Shown in pieces: positions 1 to 8,705 of a stretch of 26,701 nt of DNA. Both the position numbers and the translations under genes were made by a program. The notes under the pieces were generated by a model. The model did no database searches. It worked only from the letters and a program-made list of their open reading frames with translations, and was not told where the DNA came from. This stretch comes from a virus, in the IMG/VR virus record IMGVR_UViG_3300007514_000054, positions 1 through 26,701 of that record, one strand, 5' to 3'. The stretch's first letter is position 1; each line of letters begins with the position of its first letter.

Positions 1-138
1 ATTAGCATAGTTTTCGAATATATTTCGTTGCACCTGTGTACCAACTTTATTAAATTCGTCAGGTGTCATATATCCTCTTTGTTGTTGGTTAAGGATTAAT
101 AAAACAGTTTTGTATACAGTATCTACATTTATTGCCAT
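1..138 (-). CDS. Probable neck/connector structural protein, N-terminal part only
   Basis: The reading frame opens with ATG at 138 and stays open for 46 codons to the window edge, so the 3' part is missing. The start follows an A/T-rich leader without a Shine-Dalgarno sequence, like its neighbours. The visible protein begins MAINVDTVYKTVLLIL and continues with RGYMTPDEFNK, a short helix then a turn and another helix. From memory this opening occurs in uncharacterised structural proteins of marine tailed phages, usually close to head genes. Its place after the capsid gene and a 258-aa gene fits a head-completion, neck or connector role, but no catalytic motif is visible. I am fairly sure it is a gene and only moderately sure of the role. 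Confidence 0.7.
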   Translation of the reverse strand, partial: MAINVDTVYKTVLLILNQQQRGYMTPDEFNKVGTQVQRNIFENYAN

Positions 139-157
139 TATAGTATATTTTTATAAT

Positions 158-180
158 AAAGGCGGCGTGTTGCCGCCCTT
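158..180 (-). terminator. Hairpin, probable intrinsic terminator after the 258-aa gene
   Basis: On the minus strand GGCGGC, a five-base AACAC loop and GCCGCC form a GC stem. It extends by one G-U and two A-U pairs at the base, and a U-rich run TTTATTATAAAAAT follows. It sits just after the stop codon of the 258-aa gene and before the next start at 138. In so AT-rich a region this stem is not background. The U-tract is interrupted, so termination may be partial and would then lower expression of the downstream neck-like gene. Confidence 0.5.
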
Positions 181-193
181 ATTAAATTATATG

Positions 194-970
194 TTAAGAT
201 AGTCTTTTAGTTATCGTTTTATAGACTTCTACACCTTCATCAGTTTTAAACCATGCAGCTAATGCTGAATATGGATTTTCATCAAAAGGAACTGTCATTA
301 ACCTACGATCATTACTCCCCCAATGGACAGTCCTCTGATCGCCAGAAAGTTTTAATATTCCAGCCTCAACAGCTCTAATACCAAAATTTCTTAATTGAAC
401 ATTATCATCTTTAGCTAAAGCAATAAATTGTTTAGGATTAGATTTTGCAAATAATAACAAGTCTCTTCTAATTTCTTTGGAAGTCATTGTAGTAACTTTA
501 GTTCCACTTTGAACTCTCATTATTGCCTCTGCTTGATCAATTTCCATTTCTTTAGCCGCATTTAATGCTAAAATTTCAATTTCTAAATCTACTAATTCAT
601 CTTTAGCATCTTCAATAGGCTTCATTTCTTTATATCTCTTATCTCTATCGGGATGATAAAGTGATAATAATTTTTGCAAAGCTTGATGTTCTCTTGGAAC
701 ATGAAGAAAACCGTCTTTAAACACAATATGCCTTATTGTAACTTCTCCTTTTTGTTCATCAACAAATGGCGAAGCCTGATTTGTAGCATATCTTAATGCT
801 CTTTGAGAGCCTAATGTTTCATCAAAATAAGTTAAAGGATACTTTTCAGTATGTCTAGATTTTAATGTAAAAGTTAAAGGTTCTTTATTACCTTTTAATT
901 GATAATTTCTATCTTTTATTTCCCAACCTTCTTCTATAGAAGGTTTAGTTTTTTCTTTTGTTTTTGCCAT
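194..970 (-). CDS. Uncharacterised phage protein next to the capsid gene, 258 aa
   Basis: I do not recognise a named family. The N-terminal part (about residues 15-95) is rich in predicted beta strand, including FTLKSRHTEKYPLTYFDE and VTIRHIVFKDGFLHVP. The rest is mostly helical and charged, with an acidic helix near 120-150 (DAKDELVDLEIEILAL). There is no signal peptide, membrane segment or catalytic motif. It follows the major capsid gene across a strong hairpin and has a second hairpin after it, so it may be expressed at a level separate from capsid. Position suggests a minor head or head-tail joining protein; that is inference. The start has an A/T leader (TATATTATG) without a Shine-Dalgarno sequence. 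Confidence 0.75.
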   Translation of the reverse strand: MAKTKEKTKPSIEEGWEIKDRNYQLKGNKEPLTFTLKSRHTEKYPLTYFDETLGSQRALRYATNQASPFVDEQKGEVTIRHIVFKDGFLHVPREHQALQKLLSLYHPDRDKRYKEMKPIEDAKDELVDLEIEILALNAAKEMEIDQAEAIMRVQSGTKVTTMTSKEIRRDLLLFAKSNPKQFIALAKDDNVQLRNFGIRAVEAGILKLSGDQRTVHWGSNDRRLMTVPFDENPYSALAAWFKTDEGVEVYKTITKRLS

Positions 971-1001
971 AATATAATATAATTAAATAGTTAAAGGTAT
1001 T

Positions 1002-1017
1002 GGGCGCCGAAGCGCCC
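1002..1017 (-). terminator. UUCG-tetraloop hairpin after the capsid gene
   Basis: The minus strand reads GGGCGC TTCG GCGCCC, a perfect 6-bp GC stem closed by the very stable C(UUCG)G tetraloop, 16 nt after the capsid stop codon. The bases that follow (AATACCTTTAACTATTT) are not a clean U-tract. It may therefore be a leaky terminator or a 3'-end stabilising or processing hairpin for abundant capsid mRNA rather than a complete terminator. Confidence 0.5.
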
Positions 1018-1033
1018 TTACCTTATAAAAAAA

Positions 1034-2551
1034 TTAAGCTACAAATAATACGAAATTATTTCTTGCTTGAGTACATAGACATCTTTCTGATAAGAAGTTA
1101 ACCTCCATAGCATCTAGAGTAGAAGTAACAGCACCGCCAACAGAACCTGTTAACCATGATTTCATTCTTCTATCATCTGCTTGAGAAGCTCTATATCTTA
1201 CATGTAAGAAAGGTCTCCTAATGTTTGTTCCAAGTAACTGATCGTATACTGTAGAAGTACCAGCTGGTACTAATACACCATCAATGTTGTCACCGTTAAC
1301 AAAATTAGTTGAACCGCCTCTTGTAGAAGCGTCATTTAGATATTTCCAAGAAGTTTTATAGAAGTCATATGAACCTCTTCTAAAACCAGAGAAACCTAAG
1401 TTAAGCGCCATGTCTTCAGAGTTTTCAAATACACCATAAGATGTACCACCAGCTCCGTAAGAGTTTTGTTGCGCTAACATGTTATCAAATAATAACTCAG
1501 TTTTTCTATCTAAGAAAAGCATATTTTCTTCAATAGCTCCTTGAGTATCTAAATTCTCTAGAACTTGATCAAAGTCTTGTAAACTTCCAGCATAGCCAGA
1601 AAGTACATTACCACCATTATTAATAGCAGCAAATAAACCTTCAGTACCTAGAGTAGTTGTTGCAGCCGAGAACGAATTAACGTTAGCAAGGTTATCTGCA
1701 AAACTTTGAGCACCACCACCTGCAGCTGCAGTTGCTAGTTCACCTTCAACCATTGCCATTTCAAGATAATCTTCAAATCTCATTCTAGTTTCACCTTCAG
1801 CTTTTAAATACCAAAGATACCCACTAGTTCCATCTTCTCCCGCTACTTCAACCCAACCGATTTGCGCAGTATCAGATCCACTAACAGCGTATCTGTTTCT
1901 GATTATGATTGGTTTGTTTTGGAAAGTTGATAATTGAGGTTGAATAGATTCTCCTGTAGTAGCATTGTCTAATGAAGATCCTTTTGCATATTCAGAACCG
2001 TATACAAATACTTTTAATCCAGTTACTACTGCACCAGGTACAGCTGCTCCAGAAATAAAGCTTTGATTATAAGCATATGCAGTAAAAGTTGCATAAGCAG
2101 CAAGAGCACCAACTGGAGCACCTCCAGAGTTTCCTACTATTGCTTTAACGGTAAATGAAGGGTCATTAGGATTCATAACCACAACAGTTGCATTTGGCAT
2201 AATAGCATTTTGAATTGCTCCACCTGCTACAATTGCCGCACCTGCATTATCATTGATAGTCATTGTAAAACCATCAACAGCTAGACTTACATTATCATAA
2301 GCGATATGTAATCTATTTTGTTCAGACCAAACTACTTGGTCAGACATCATTGGCATTTCAGCGCCAACCATTCTTAAGAAGCCACTTAACGTTCTGTTTC
2401 CATAACGCTCTACCTCTGCTTCATAAATTTCTGGTAGATATTGTTGTGAGAAATCTCTAGTTCCATCAGTAAAACTCATATAGTTAGAAACTAATAGTTG
2501 CTGATCAGAACTTGGAGATAATCCCCCAAACTGAGGACTTAATACACCCAT
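1034..2551 (-). CDS. Major capsid protein
   Basis: This 505-aa protein is the expected HK97-fold major head protein, the shell subunit of the virion. Evidence is mainly position, directly downstream of terminase, portal and a scaffold-like gene, together with length and composition. The N-terminal arm mentions YLPEIYEAEVERYGNRTLSGFL, a helix as in capsid N-arms. A beta-rich, Ala/Gly/Val-rich middle part (about 90-200) is followed by a helical stretch with EGELATAAAGGGAQSF. The end, FLSERCLCTQARNNFVLFVA, resembles C-termini of capsid proteins I associate with marine flavobacterial phages. The start at 2551 lies 11 nt after the scaffold stop and has an AACAATTATG leader. A stable UUCG hairpin follows the stop. 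No protease cleavage site or prohead protease gene is evident in the window. Confidence 0.8.
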   Translation of the reverse strand: MGVLSPQFGGLSPSSDQQLLVSNYMSFTDGTRDFSQQYLPEIYEAEVERYGNRTLSGFLRMVGAEMPMMSDQVVWSEQNRLHIAYDNVSLAVDGFTMTINDNAGAAIVAGGAIQNAIMPNATVVVMNPNDPSFTVKAIVGNSGGAPVGALAAYATFTAYAYNQSFISGAAVPGAVVTGLKVFVYGSEYAKGSSLDNATTGESIQPQLSTFQNKPIIIRNRYAVSGSDTAQIGWVEVAGEDGTSGYLWYLKAEGETRMRFEDYLEMAMVEGELATAAAGGGAQSFADNLANVNSFSAATTTLGTEGLFAAINNGGNVLSGYAGSLQDFDQVLENLDTQGAIEENMLFLDRKTELLFDNMLAQQNSYGAGGTSYGVFENSEDMALNLGFSGFRRGSYDFYKTSWKYLNDASTRGGSTNFVNGDNIDGVLVPAGTSTVYDQLLGTNIRRPFLHVRYRASQADDRRMKSWLTGSVGGAVTSTLDAMEVNFLSERCLCTQARNNFVLFVA

Positions 2552-2562
2552 AATTGTTAATT

Positions 2563-3816
2563 TTAATTGTTAAATTTACTTCGTTTAATTTTCAATTTTG
2601 AACTATCTACACCGTCTATAGCTCGAACTTTAAATCCTCCAACGTATATATCTTCCGTGCCTGATTGGCGCGCTTGATCAATTGTAGGGTTCTTAGAACT
2701 TTCTACAACGTTTTTTATTCCATCAGATTTTCCTTGTTCGTAAAAATGATTTACTATTTTATCTATATTCTGTGCAGCATATATAGCTTTATGATAACCT
2801 TTCGTATCTTTAACATTCCCTTCTTTGTCTAAGAACTTCTCGACGAAGTTGTTTAGATTAGATTGATTTTCTGCAACCGCACTGGGATTCTTAACACCGT
2901 ATCTAAATTTCTTTTCACCAACTTCGAAATCAAAACCTTTGAATTCATCAGTGAACATTTTTTTAGTATTATTAAGAAATTTTTCATGCTTTTGCGTAGC
3001 TATTTCTTGTTCTTTACTGTAGCGATTAAAGAAGTCCATAGCTTTTTGTTGGTCTTGATTTACGCCCGGCCTCAACTTGATCTCGTCGTAATATTTATTT
3101 TTCATTTCCTCCAAAAAGTACTTCGCTTCTGCTACAGCTTCTTTTTTAGCGAGTTTTTTTCGTTTGACGTCTCGCTCTTCGTCAACTTCATTATCATAAT
3201 CAAAGCTTTCTTCTAATATAAAGTCAACTTCTTCTTTATTCAAATGAGGTTTTGTTTTAGTATAATACTCTCTTAATAAAGCATCATCATTTACGCTAGA
3301 ATAATCAGCGTTAAGTCTTACATAGTCTTCAACTGTTCCACCAGTATCTTTCATAAAATCTACCAGTTTTTCAACATTCTCTGGTAAATCCACAGTTTTA
3401 GGTGATACTTCATCTATTACTGTATTTTCTGGTTCTTTTACTTCTACCTCTTCTTCTTCAACTTCGACAATAGGCGATTCGGGTTCTGATACTTGCACAT
3501 CTTCCTTTGTATCGCTGACCCGTACTTCTCCGTCCACTCCCTCGCTATCTCCGGCTCGTTCGCCCACAGGTATTTCCTTTGTTTCTCCGATAGGAATGGC
3601 ATTGTCTTCTTCTTTTTTAGTTAAATCTACTTTTACTGGTTCTTCAATTTTAGCATTAGCTTCTAATGAAGTATCCACTTTAGATAAATCCACTTTAAAT
3701 GGTTTATCTTTTTCTGTTTTAAATTTTTCAAATTTAGGTTTGGATTTCATTTTCATATCCCCACCTTCTGATTTGACTTCTTTAGTCACCTCAGGTTTTG
3801 TTTCTGTTTTTGACAT
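2563..3816 (-). CDS. Scaffolding protein of the prohead
   Basis: The 417-aa product lies between portal and capsid, the usual scaffold slot. It is strongly charged and largely disordered or helical. Residues 1-135 are a Lys/Glu/Val-rich low-complexity region with acidic runs (VEVEEEEVEVKE). Residues 145-250 contain acidic and basic helices (YFLEEMKNKYYDEI), and the C-terminal part ends basic (KLKIKRSKFNN), as scaffolds often do where they touch the capsid. It should guide capsid assembly inside the prohead and leave before DNA packaging. A GC-rich patch in the N-terminal low-complexity region is unlike the rest of the gene. The start has the leader TATTATATTATG without a Shine-Dalgarno sequence. 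The function is inferred from context and composition. Confidence 0.7.
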   Translation of the reverse strand: MSKTETKPEVTKEVKSEGGDMKMKSKPKFEKFKTEKDKPFKVDLSKVDTSLEANAKIEEPVKVDLTKKEEDNAIPIGETKEIPVGERAGDSEGVDGEVRVSDTKEDVQVSEPESPIVEVEEEEVEVKEPENTVIDEVSPKTVDLPENVEKLVDFMKDTGGTVEDYVRLNADYSSVNDDALLREYYTKTKPHLNKEEVDFILEESFDYDNEVDEERDVKRKKLAKKEAVAEAKYFLEEMKNKYYDEIKLRPGVNQDQQKAMDFFNRYSKEQEIATQKHEKFLNNTKKMFTDEFKGFDFEVGEKKFRYGVKNPSAVAENQSNLNNFVEKFLDKEGNVKDTKGYHKAIYAAQNIDKIVNHFYEQGKSDGIKNVVESSKNPTIDQARQSGTEDIYVGGFKVRAIDGVDSSKLKIKRSKFNN

Positions 3817-3837
3817 AATATAATATTATAAAATTAA

Positions 3838-6219
3838 TTAAATACTCGGCTGTACATCCGAATTTCTTTTTTCAAAATCAATAGGCAATAAATCATGATT
3901 TCTTTGATCAATCATTTCACTTTGTTGTGTGCCTTCCATTTTAGTTCTTTTATCTTTACGATCTTCAATAGCTTTTTCTTTATCCCTCATCCCTTGGACT
4001 TCCAATTGTTTTAATTGCATATCATATTGAAATTGAGTTGCCATTTCTTGTTCAGTTAATTTAGCTTGAACCTGCATTCTTTGTATTTCCATTTGGGCTT
4101 TTGCTTTTTCTAATTCAGCATTTGCTCCAGAAATAGCTTGTTGTTTTTGTACTTCAAACATAGCTTGTTGTTCTTTTGCTTGAGATTCTGCTTGTGCTTG
4201 TGCTTGTATATTAGCTTGTTGTGCTTCTTGCTCTTGAATAATACGTTTTTTACGTTTTTGTTTTAATAAATCATTAGCTAATTTAAGATTTTTAATCTCT
4301 CTAATATCTATAGCATCTTCTAAATCAATTCCACCTTGTTGTAATGCCATTTGAATATTTTGTTCTAGCATAGCTTTTTCTTCTTCTTCTGGTTCTAATT
4401 GTAAATAAATACCAAAATCATGAAGATTTAAATTTTGGATTTCTGCTAGAGTCCCTACATTATAAGTAGATATAGAACTTTTTAATGAATTTAAAGTTAA
4501 TGGATAATGTAAAGAATCAGCTATTTTTAATGAAATATTTTCACATGTTCTTAATGTTAACCATAGACTAGCTTGTAATATATGTTTAGTAGCTGTATTA
4601 GAAGCATTGGCTGCCATTTTTTGTAATCCTACAAGAGCATCTTTATCTGGCATACTTCCATCTCGCGCCTCATTCAACCCGGTCACATCTCTAATTAACT
4701 GTAGATAATATTGATAAGTTTGAATTAAACTTTGAATTTTAGCTCCACCACTACTACTTTGTAATTCTTGAATAGGAACTTTACCCCTATTTAATTCTCC
4801 TTCTTGAGTTAACGATCTACCAATTATACTACCAGTTTGAAAATACATATTCAATGCTTCTGCTGGATTATAATTAGTACCATTCCCAAGATCAACTTCA
4901 GCAATTCCATCCATATCTAAGAACACACCATCTGGAACCATTCTAGCAATTACTTGTTGCAGTTTTAAATGAGTTAATTGAATTATATCAGCAAACCCAG
5001 TTATTTTACTTACTATAGAATTAATCTTACCATGATACATTCTAGGAGCAACAATTGCATAACTCATTTCCACCTTAGTAGTATCTGCAAAAGGCCTAGT
5101 CATATTCTCAGCAAGTTTCCATTCTACTAATTCATTAATTCCAATTACTTTACACCCTGTATATAATACTTCTATTTTTCTTGATACTTTTTTAAATGTA
5201 TCTGCTTCAGGTGGATTAAATTGATCTGTTTTAATTAAAGATTTTTCTAGACCTGCTTCAGTTTGTTTTATTTTAAATACTTGACTATTATAAGTTTTAT
5301 ATTCAAAAAACATAACTTGTACTGTATCAGGGTCATAAGTTTGCCATCCATATAAATGAGTTCTATTGCCTTTAGCTTTAGATATTCTTTCTAATTGGTC
5401 ATGAGTTAAATGTGGAAATTGCTTAGCTATTTCAGGGACAGTTAAACTTTTTACTTCTCCAACATAATATATATCTTCAAAATTAGGATCTTCAGTATAA
5501 GAATATATTAATCTTGCTGGATCTACGTAATCTATTTTAATACCATTAGCTTTATTCCAGTTAGTTTTTACAGCCCCAATACCTAAAGTTACTAAATCAT
5601 AATTAAATCTTTTCTTTATATTATCAAATTTATTTTTAGATAATTGATTATCAATAACTTCTTCTTCTGCAATTTCTATAGCTTGTTTATAACTTAATTG
5701 CATATGAAGATCTAATTCTTCTTCGCTTTCAGGAAGATTAGCAGGATTAGAAGTTTGGTATTCATCAATTCCAATACCTTGTAATTTTTCTAAATAAGGT
5801 TTAGCTAACATATCTTGATAAATAGCATTAGCATAATCCGTTCTTTTCTTTAAAGATACTGGGTCTTGGGCAAAAGCATTAATTTCAAATACTTTATTAG
5901 ATAACCCATTAACAACAATATCCACAAATTTAGCTACTACAGGCACAGGTTTCCAATCTAAATTAAGATAAGACATATCCCCATTAATAGCTAATTCATC
6001 TTTATATTTTTGGACAGGTTGTTCCCCACGAGCATATAATCTTAAAGTATGAAATCTATTATAAGAAGTAGCAAACCTACTGCCATTCCCGCCTTGTCTC
6101 CACCATTCACTTTCAATAGCCTGCGCTACTAATCTTCCATATTCTATAGAAGCTTTTTCAGCATCAGACACTACTTGACTAGGAAAAGCGCTATTTGGAT
6201 TTGCTAAATTTATATTCAT
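3838..6219 (-). CDS. Portal protein
   Basis: This 793-aa protein is a large portal, the dodecameric ring through which DNA enters and leaves the head. Recognisable parts are the N-terminal wing and clip region with WWRQGGNGSRFATSYNRFH, the core, and TGLNEARDGSMPDKDALVG at about residues 513-531, a signature I associate with portals of crAss-like and marine flavobacterial phages. From about 640 to 755 there is a long Q/A/E/K-rich coiled coil, and the C-terminus is polar. It is longer than classical 500-600-aa portals mainly through that tail. The start codon follows the terminase stop directly (TAAATG), so the two are probably translationally coupled. Portal identity is well supported by context; the crAss-like affinity is from memory. 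Confidence 0.85.
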   Translation of the reverse strand: MNINLANPNSAFPSQVVSDAEKASIEYGRLVAQAIESEWWRQGGNGSRFATSYNRFHTLRLYARGEQPVQKYKDELAINGDMSYLNLDWKPVPVVAKFVDIVVNGLSNKVFEINAFAQDPVSLKKRTDYANAIYQDMLAKPYLEKLQGIGIDEYQTSNPANLPESEEELDLHMQLSYKQAIEIAEEEVIDNQLSKNKFDNIKKRFNYDLVTLGIGAVKTNWNKANGIKIDYVDPARLIYSYTEDPNFEDIYYVGEVKSLTVPEIAKQFPHLTHDQLERISKAKGNRTHLYGWQTYDPDTVQVMFFEYKTYNSQVFKIKQTEAGLEKSLIKTDQFNPPEADTFKKVSRKIEVLYTGCKVIGINELVEWKLAENMTRPFADTTKVEMSYAIVAPRMYHGKINSIVSKITGFADIIQLTHLKLQQVIARMVPDGVFLDMDGIAEVDLGNGTNYNPAEALNMYFQTGSIIGRSLTQEGELNRGKVPIQELQSSSGGAKIQSLIQTYQYYLQLIRDVTGLNEARDGSMPDKDALVGLQKMAANASNTATKHILQASLWLTLRTCENISLKIADSLHYPLTLNSLKSSISTYNVGTLAEIQNLNLHDFGIYLQLEPEEEEKAMLEQNIQMALQQGGIDLEDAIDIREIKNLKLANDLLKQKRKKRIIQEQEAQQANIQAQAQAESQAKEQQAMFEVQKQQAISGANAELEKAKAQMEIQRMQVQAKLTEQEMATQFQYDMQLKQLEVQGMRDKEKAIEDRKDKRTKMEGTQQSEMIDQRNHDLLPIDFEKRNSDVQPSI

Positions 6220-8430
6220 TTACTTAATTATTTTTGAAACTAATCCTTTATTGTTATATTTTTTAATACCAAGATCAATTGGTTCTCTTTTTCTTCTGCT
6301 TACTGGCGCATATCTATTTTTATTACATGCCATTATTGCAAGTCCAGAACTAATAGAAGCATCATGACTAGTTCTGTTATTTATATCAAAAGCCGCCCAA
6401 TCTTCTAATGTTCTTTGAAAATACATATTTCCATAATCATCACCATTAAATCCTATAGAGCTTTCTATATAAGATTCAATAGCAGCAGCATGAGCTTGTT
6501 TAATATCTTCACTGGAGTTGGGTATTCCTCCAATTTCCCTTTCTGTAACAGATAATTTAATATAAATTTTATCTGGTCTATTCATTGCAAACCCTCTATA
6601 TCCTCTACGTTTAAAATGATATAGTAATCGGGGTTTATTATTTTCACATAATATTGGCATCCCATAAAATACACAAGCCATTAATACATCTTCAAAAAAA
6701 ACTTCTGCAGTTTGTGGTCGTGCTATATATTCTAAGAAAAAATGGTCAGATGGTGCTTCCTCCATACTAAACTTAGTTAAACCATGTAAAGATCCATTAG
6801 AGCCTCTTTTATCAACTGTCCCTGATATATCATAAGGGTCACAACCAAATGCACCCATATGTTCATTACCAGGGTATTTAATACCATTTTTTTCTATATA
6901 TCTATTTTGTAAATTTTTATTAGGCACCCAAGTTATAAAAAATCTACCTTGATTATTAGGAGCAAATATAACTCTTGTATCTTTAATACCATTTTCCCAT
7001 AAAAAATTTCCCTGTGTTACAGCCGCTTTATTATTAGAGTCTTCATTAAAATCTATTTGTTGGTATATCTTTGTTAGATTAAATAAAGAGGATTTAGATT
7101 CATCCCTAAACGCATGCTTAGTAGTTCTTGGAAATTGTCTATAAAATTCGTTTAAAGCATCTTGATCATTTTTTAATCCATCAACTTCGTTTTCCCAATA
7201 TTCGATGACCCCCAAATCAATAAATTCTCCTTGTGGCCCTTTAACTTCGGTAGTTGGGGTATTGAAGACAGGTATCCCATTAGCATCAATGTATCCCTCG
7301 TAGTTCCATTCCATAGGTATGAACAAAGAATATAGTCCTGAGCTAGTCTGTCCATTGCGGTTTCTTTTTGTAACATCTGAGTTATCATATAATTTTTTAA
7401 AGTTTCTACCTCCTTTATCTAAAGCATTTGAAGTACTACCCATCATACATTTACCAATAATCCTACTTCCTAATCTTAAAGTTGTTTTTGTTACTCGCCA
7501 ATTATTTAATATATTATTTGGCTTTTCCCATTTACCACTTTCATCATGTACTAATAGTTTTAATTTTTCACCATCATAACTATTATCTCCTGTATTTTTC
7601 CAGTCAATTGTAGTATCTAGTCCTTGTAATTCACTTGCTTCAGTTCCTAATTCTATCTTTCTTCTAGTAAACTTAGAAGCTGGGACTCTATATGCTAGTT
7701 CTGTTTTAGGTCGATCCATACCATCTTGAATCGGTTTAAAAAAGAATGGGTAATTTACTGATATAGGTACAACCTTGTCAGTAAACATTTTTTTCGCATC
7801 TGGTCCAGTTTTAGATAATATTCCATATCTCGAGTCACTTGCCAAAGTGGCTAAATTAACTACCTCCCCTGAGGCCATAAAAGAGAATCCTGATCTACGA
7901 TTTTTAAGGTAACACATTCCGTAACATCTTGTGTCTGCTTTACAAGCTTCCCAGAATATAAAGAATAATCTATTGGCTTCTCTAAAATCTGGTGCCCCAA
8001 CATCAATCTTACTCCACTGCAAGTACATATAGTGAGTACCAGTAAGGTAAGTAGGTTTATCTTGATTATAAAACCAAAAACCTTCTTCGCGCCTTTTAAA
8101 TTCTTCATCAATATATTCAAACCATTTTTCTTTAAAATCTTCAGGGTACTCTTTCCAATCAAAGACTGTTTTAATTCTTTTTAAAGATTTAGGATATTCG
8201 GTTTTAGTCCAAGTTTTATTCTCAAATTCATGAGGTTTTTCTTCTTTAGGTAAAGCTATTTTAAGATTTTGTATCTCATAAATCTCTCCTATTTTACCAG
8301 TTTTACTAATAACTATAATATCATGTTCTTTATTATATCCATATTTCCATTTATTATAACGATTTAATCGTTTAATAATTTTAGGTTTAATATGATCATC
8401 TATAATTTTATATAAAGCTTGTTCGTACAT
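6220..8430 (-). CDS. terL: Terminase large subunit
   Basis: This 736-aa protein is the DNA-packaging motor: an N-terminal ATPase and a C-terminal RNase H-fold nuclease that cuts the concatemer. The Walker A position holds the unusual LKNRRSGFSF (about 175-184) with no Lys after the Gly. Walker B is KLLVHDE (291-297, D296/E297), and the coupling motif is MGSTSN (330-335). Nuclease acidic residues are D531 in GAFGCDPYD, E596 in ILCENNKP and D690 in SHDASISSG. It is longer than many terminases because of an N-terminal extension of about 110 residues. The start overlaps the upstream stop (TAATG) and is the only one here with a strong Shine-Dalgarno sequence (8438-8448). Portal follows at once. 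Confidence 0.92.
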   Translation of the reverse strand: MYEQALYKIIDDHIKPKIIKRLNRYNKWKYGYNKEHDIIVISKTGKIGEIYEIQNLKIALPKEEKPHEFENKTWTKTEYPKSLKRIKTVFDWKEYPEDFKEKWFEYIDEEFKRREEGFWFYNQDKPTYLTGTHYMYLQWSKIDVGAPDFREANRLFFIFWEACKADTRCYGMCYLKNRRSGFSFMASGEVVNLATLASDSRYGILSKTGPDAKKMFTDKVVPISVNYPFFFKPIQDGMDRPKTELAYRVPASKFTRRKIELGTEASELQGLDTTIDWKNTGDNSYDGEKLKLLVHDESGKWEKPNNILNNWRVTKTTLRLGSRIIGKCMMGSTSNALDKGGRNFKKLYDNSDVTKRNRNGQTSSGLYSLFIPMEWNYEGYIDANGIPVFNTPTTEVKGPQGEFIDLGVIEYWENEVDGLKNDQDALNEFYRQFPRTTKHAFRDESKSSLFNLTKIYQQIDFNEDSNNKAAVTQGNFLWENGIKDTRVIFAPNNQGRFFITWVPNKNLQNRYIEKNGIKYPGNEHMGAFGCDPYDISGTVDKRGSNGSLHGLTKFSMEEAPSDHFFLEYIARPQTAEVFFEDVLMACVFYGMPILCENNKPRLLYHFKRRGYRGFAMNRPDKIYIKLSVTEREIGGIPNSSEDIKQAHAAAIESYIESSIGFNGDDYGNMYFQRTLEDWAAFDINNRTSHDASISSGLAIMACNKNRYAPVSRRKREPIDLGIKKYNNKGLVSKIIK

Positions 8431-8705
8431 TACTTAGACCTCCTTTCTGCAAAACCTCCAAAAGCTTTTTCTTTTTTAACTTCTTTAGGTTTATCTTCTA
8501 ACATATTTTTTTCTTCTTCAATTCTATTTAAAATTTCAAAAGCATCAAATATAGCTAACTTTTTAGTAGCTGCAGCATTTTTAAGTCTATCTGCGGAAAT
8601 ATCAGTATCAGAATCTACAATAGGCTCTTTAGCAACTTTAATTAATTCTTTAACTGCTACTTGCCCAGCTTGGATTATATTCTTCTTCGTTTCCTTTGTA
8701 TTCAT
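8430..8705 (-). CDS. Candidate small terminase subunit, 91 aa
   Basis: A small charged helical protein encoded immediately before the large terminase and sharing one base with it (TAATG). The predicted helices cover TKKNIIQAGQVAVKELIKVA (about 6-25) and ADRLKNAAATKKLAIFDAFEILNRIEEEKN (about 38-67), which could oligomerise as small terminases do, followed by a basic tail. The position fits the DNA-recognition subunit TerS, but no clear helix-turn-helix is seen and I infer the role from context. Its start lies 56 nt inside the upstream 201-aa gene in another frame, an unusually long overlap. The last codons (GAA AGG AGG) carry the ribosome-binding site of terL. Confidence 0.5.
   Translation of the reverse strand: MNTKETKKNIIQAGQVAVKELIKVAKEPIVDSDTDISADRLKNAAATKKLAIFDAFEILNRIEEEKNMLEDKPKEVKKEKAFGGFAERRSK
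8438..8448 (-). promoter_or_regulatory. Strong Shine-Dalgarno sequence of the large terminase
   Basis: The minus strand reads AGAAAGGAGGT, which is complementary over 11 bases to the usual bacterial 16S rRNA end ACCUCCUUUCU. Its AGGAGG core ends 8 nt before the terminase ATG, which is ideal spacing. It lies inside the last codons of the preceding gene. None of the other starts examined in this window has a comparable site. Confidence 0.75.

Noticed and set aside
1034-2551. A prohead protease or cleavage site in the capsid or scaffold genes
   Set aside because: No Ser-His catalytic arrangement or clear processing site is visible. The HExxH protein at 10411 is far away and is not the usual protease type.
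2863-3216. A 117-codon plus-strand frame with very hydrophobic Phe/Ile/Leu content
   Set aside because: It is the complement of Lys/Glu-rich scaffold codons, which gives Phe/Leu/Ser strings. No independent evidence.
7173-8162. Minus-strand frames of 71 and 100 codons inside terL
   Set aside because: They are alternate frames of a gene with clear terminase motifs in the main frame.
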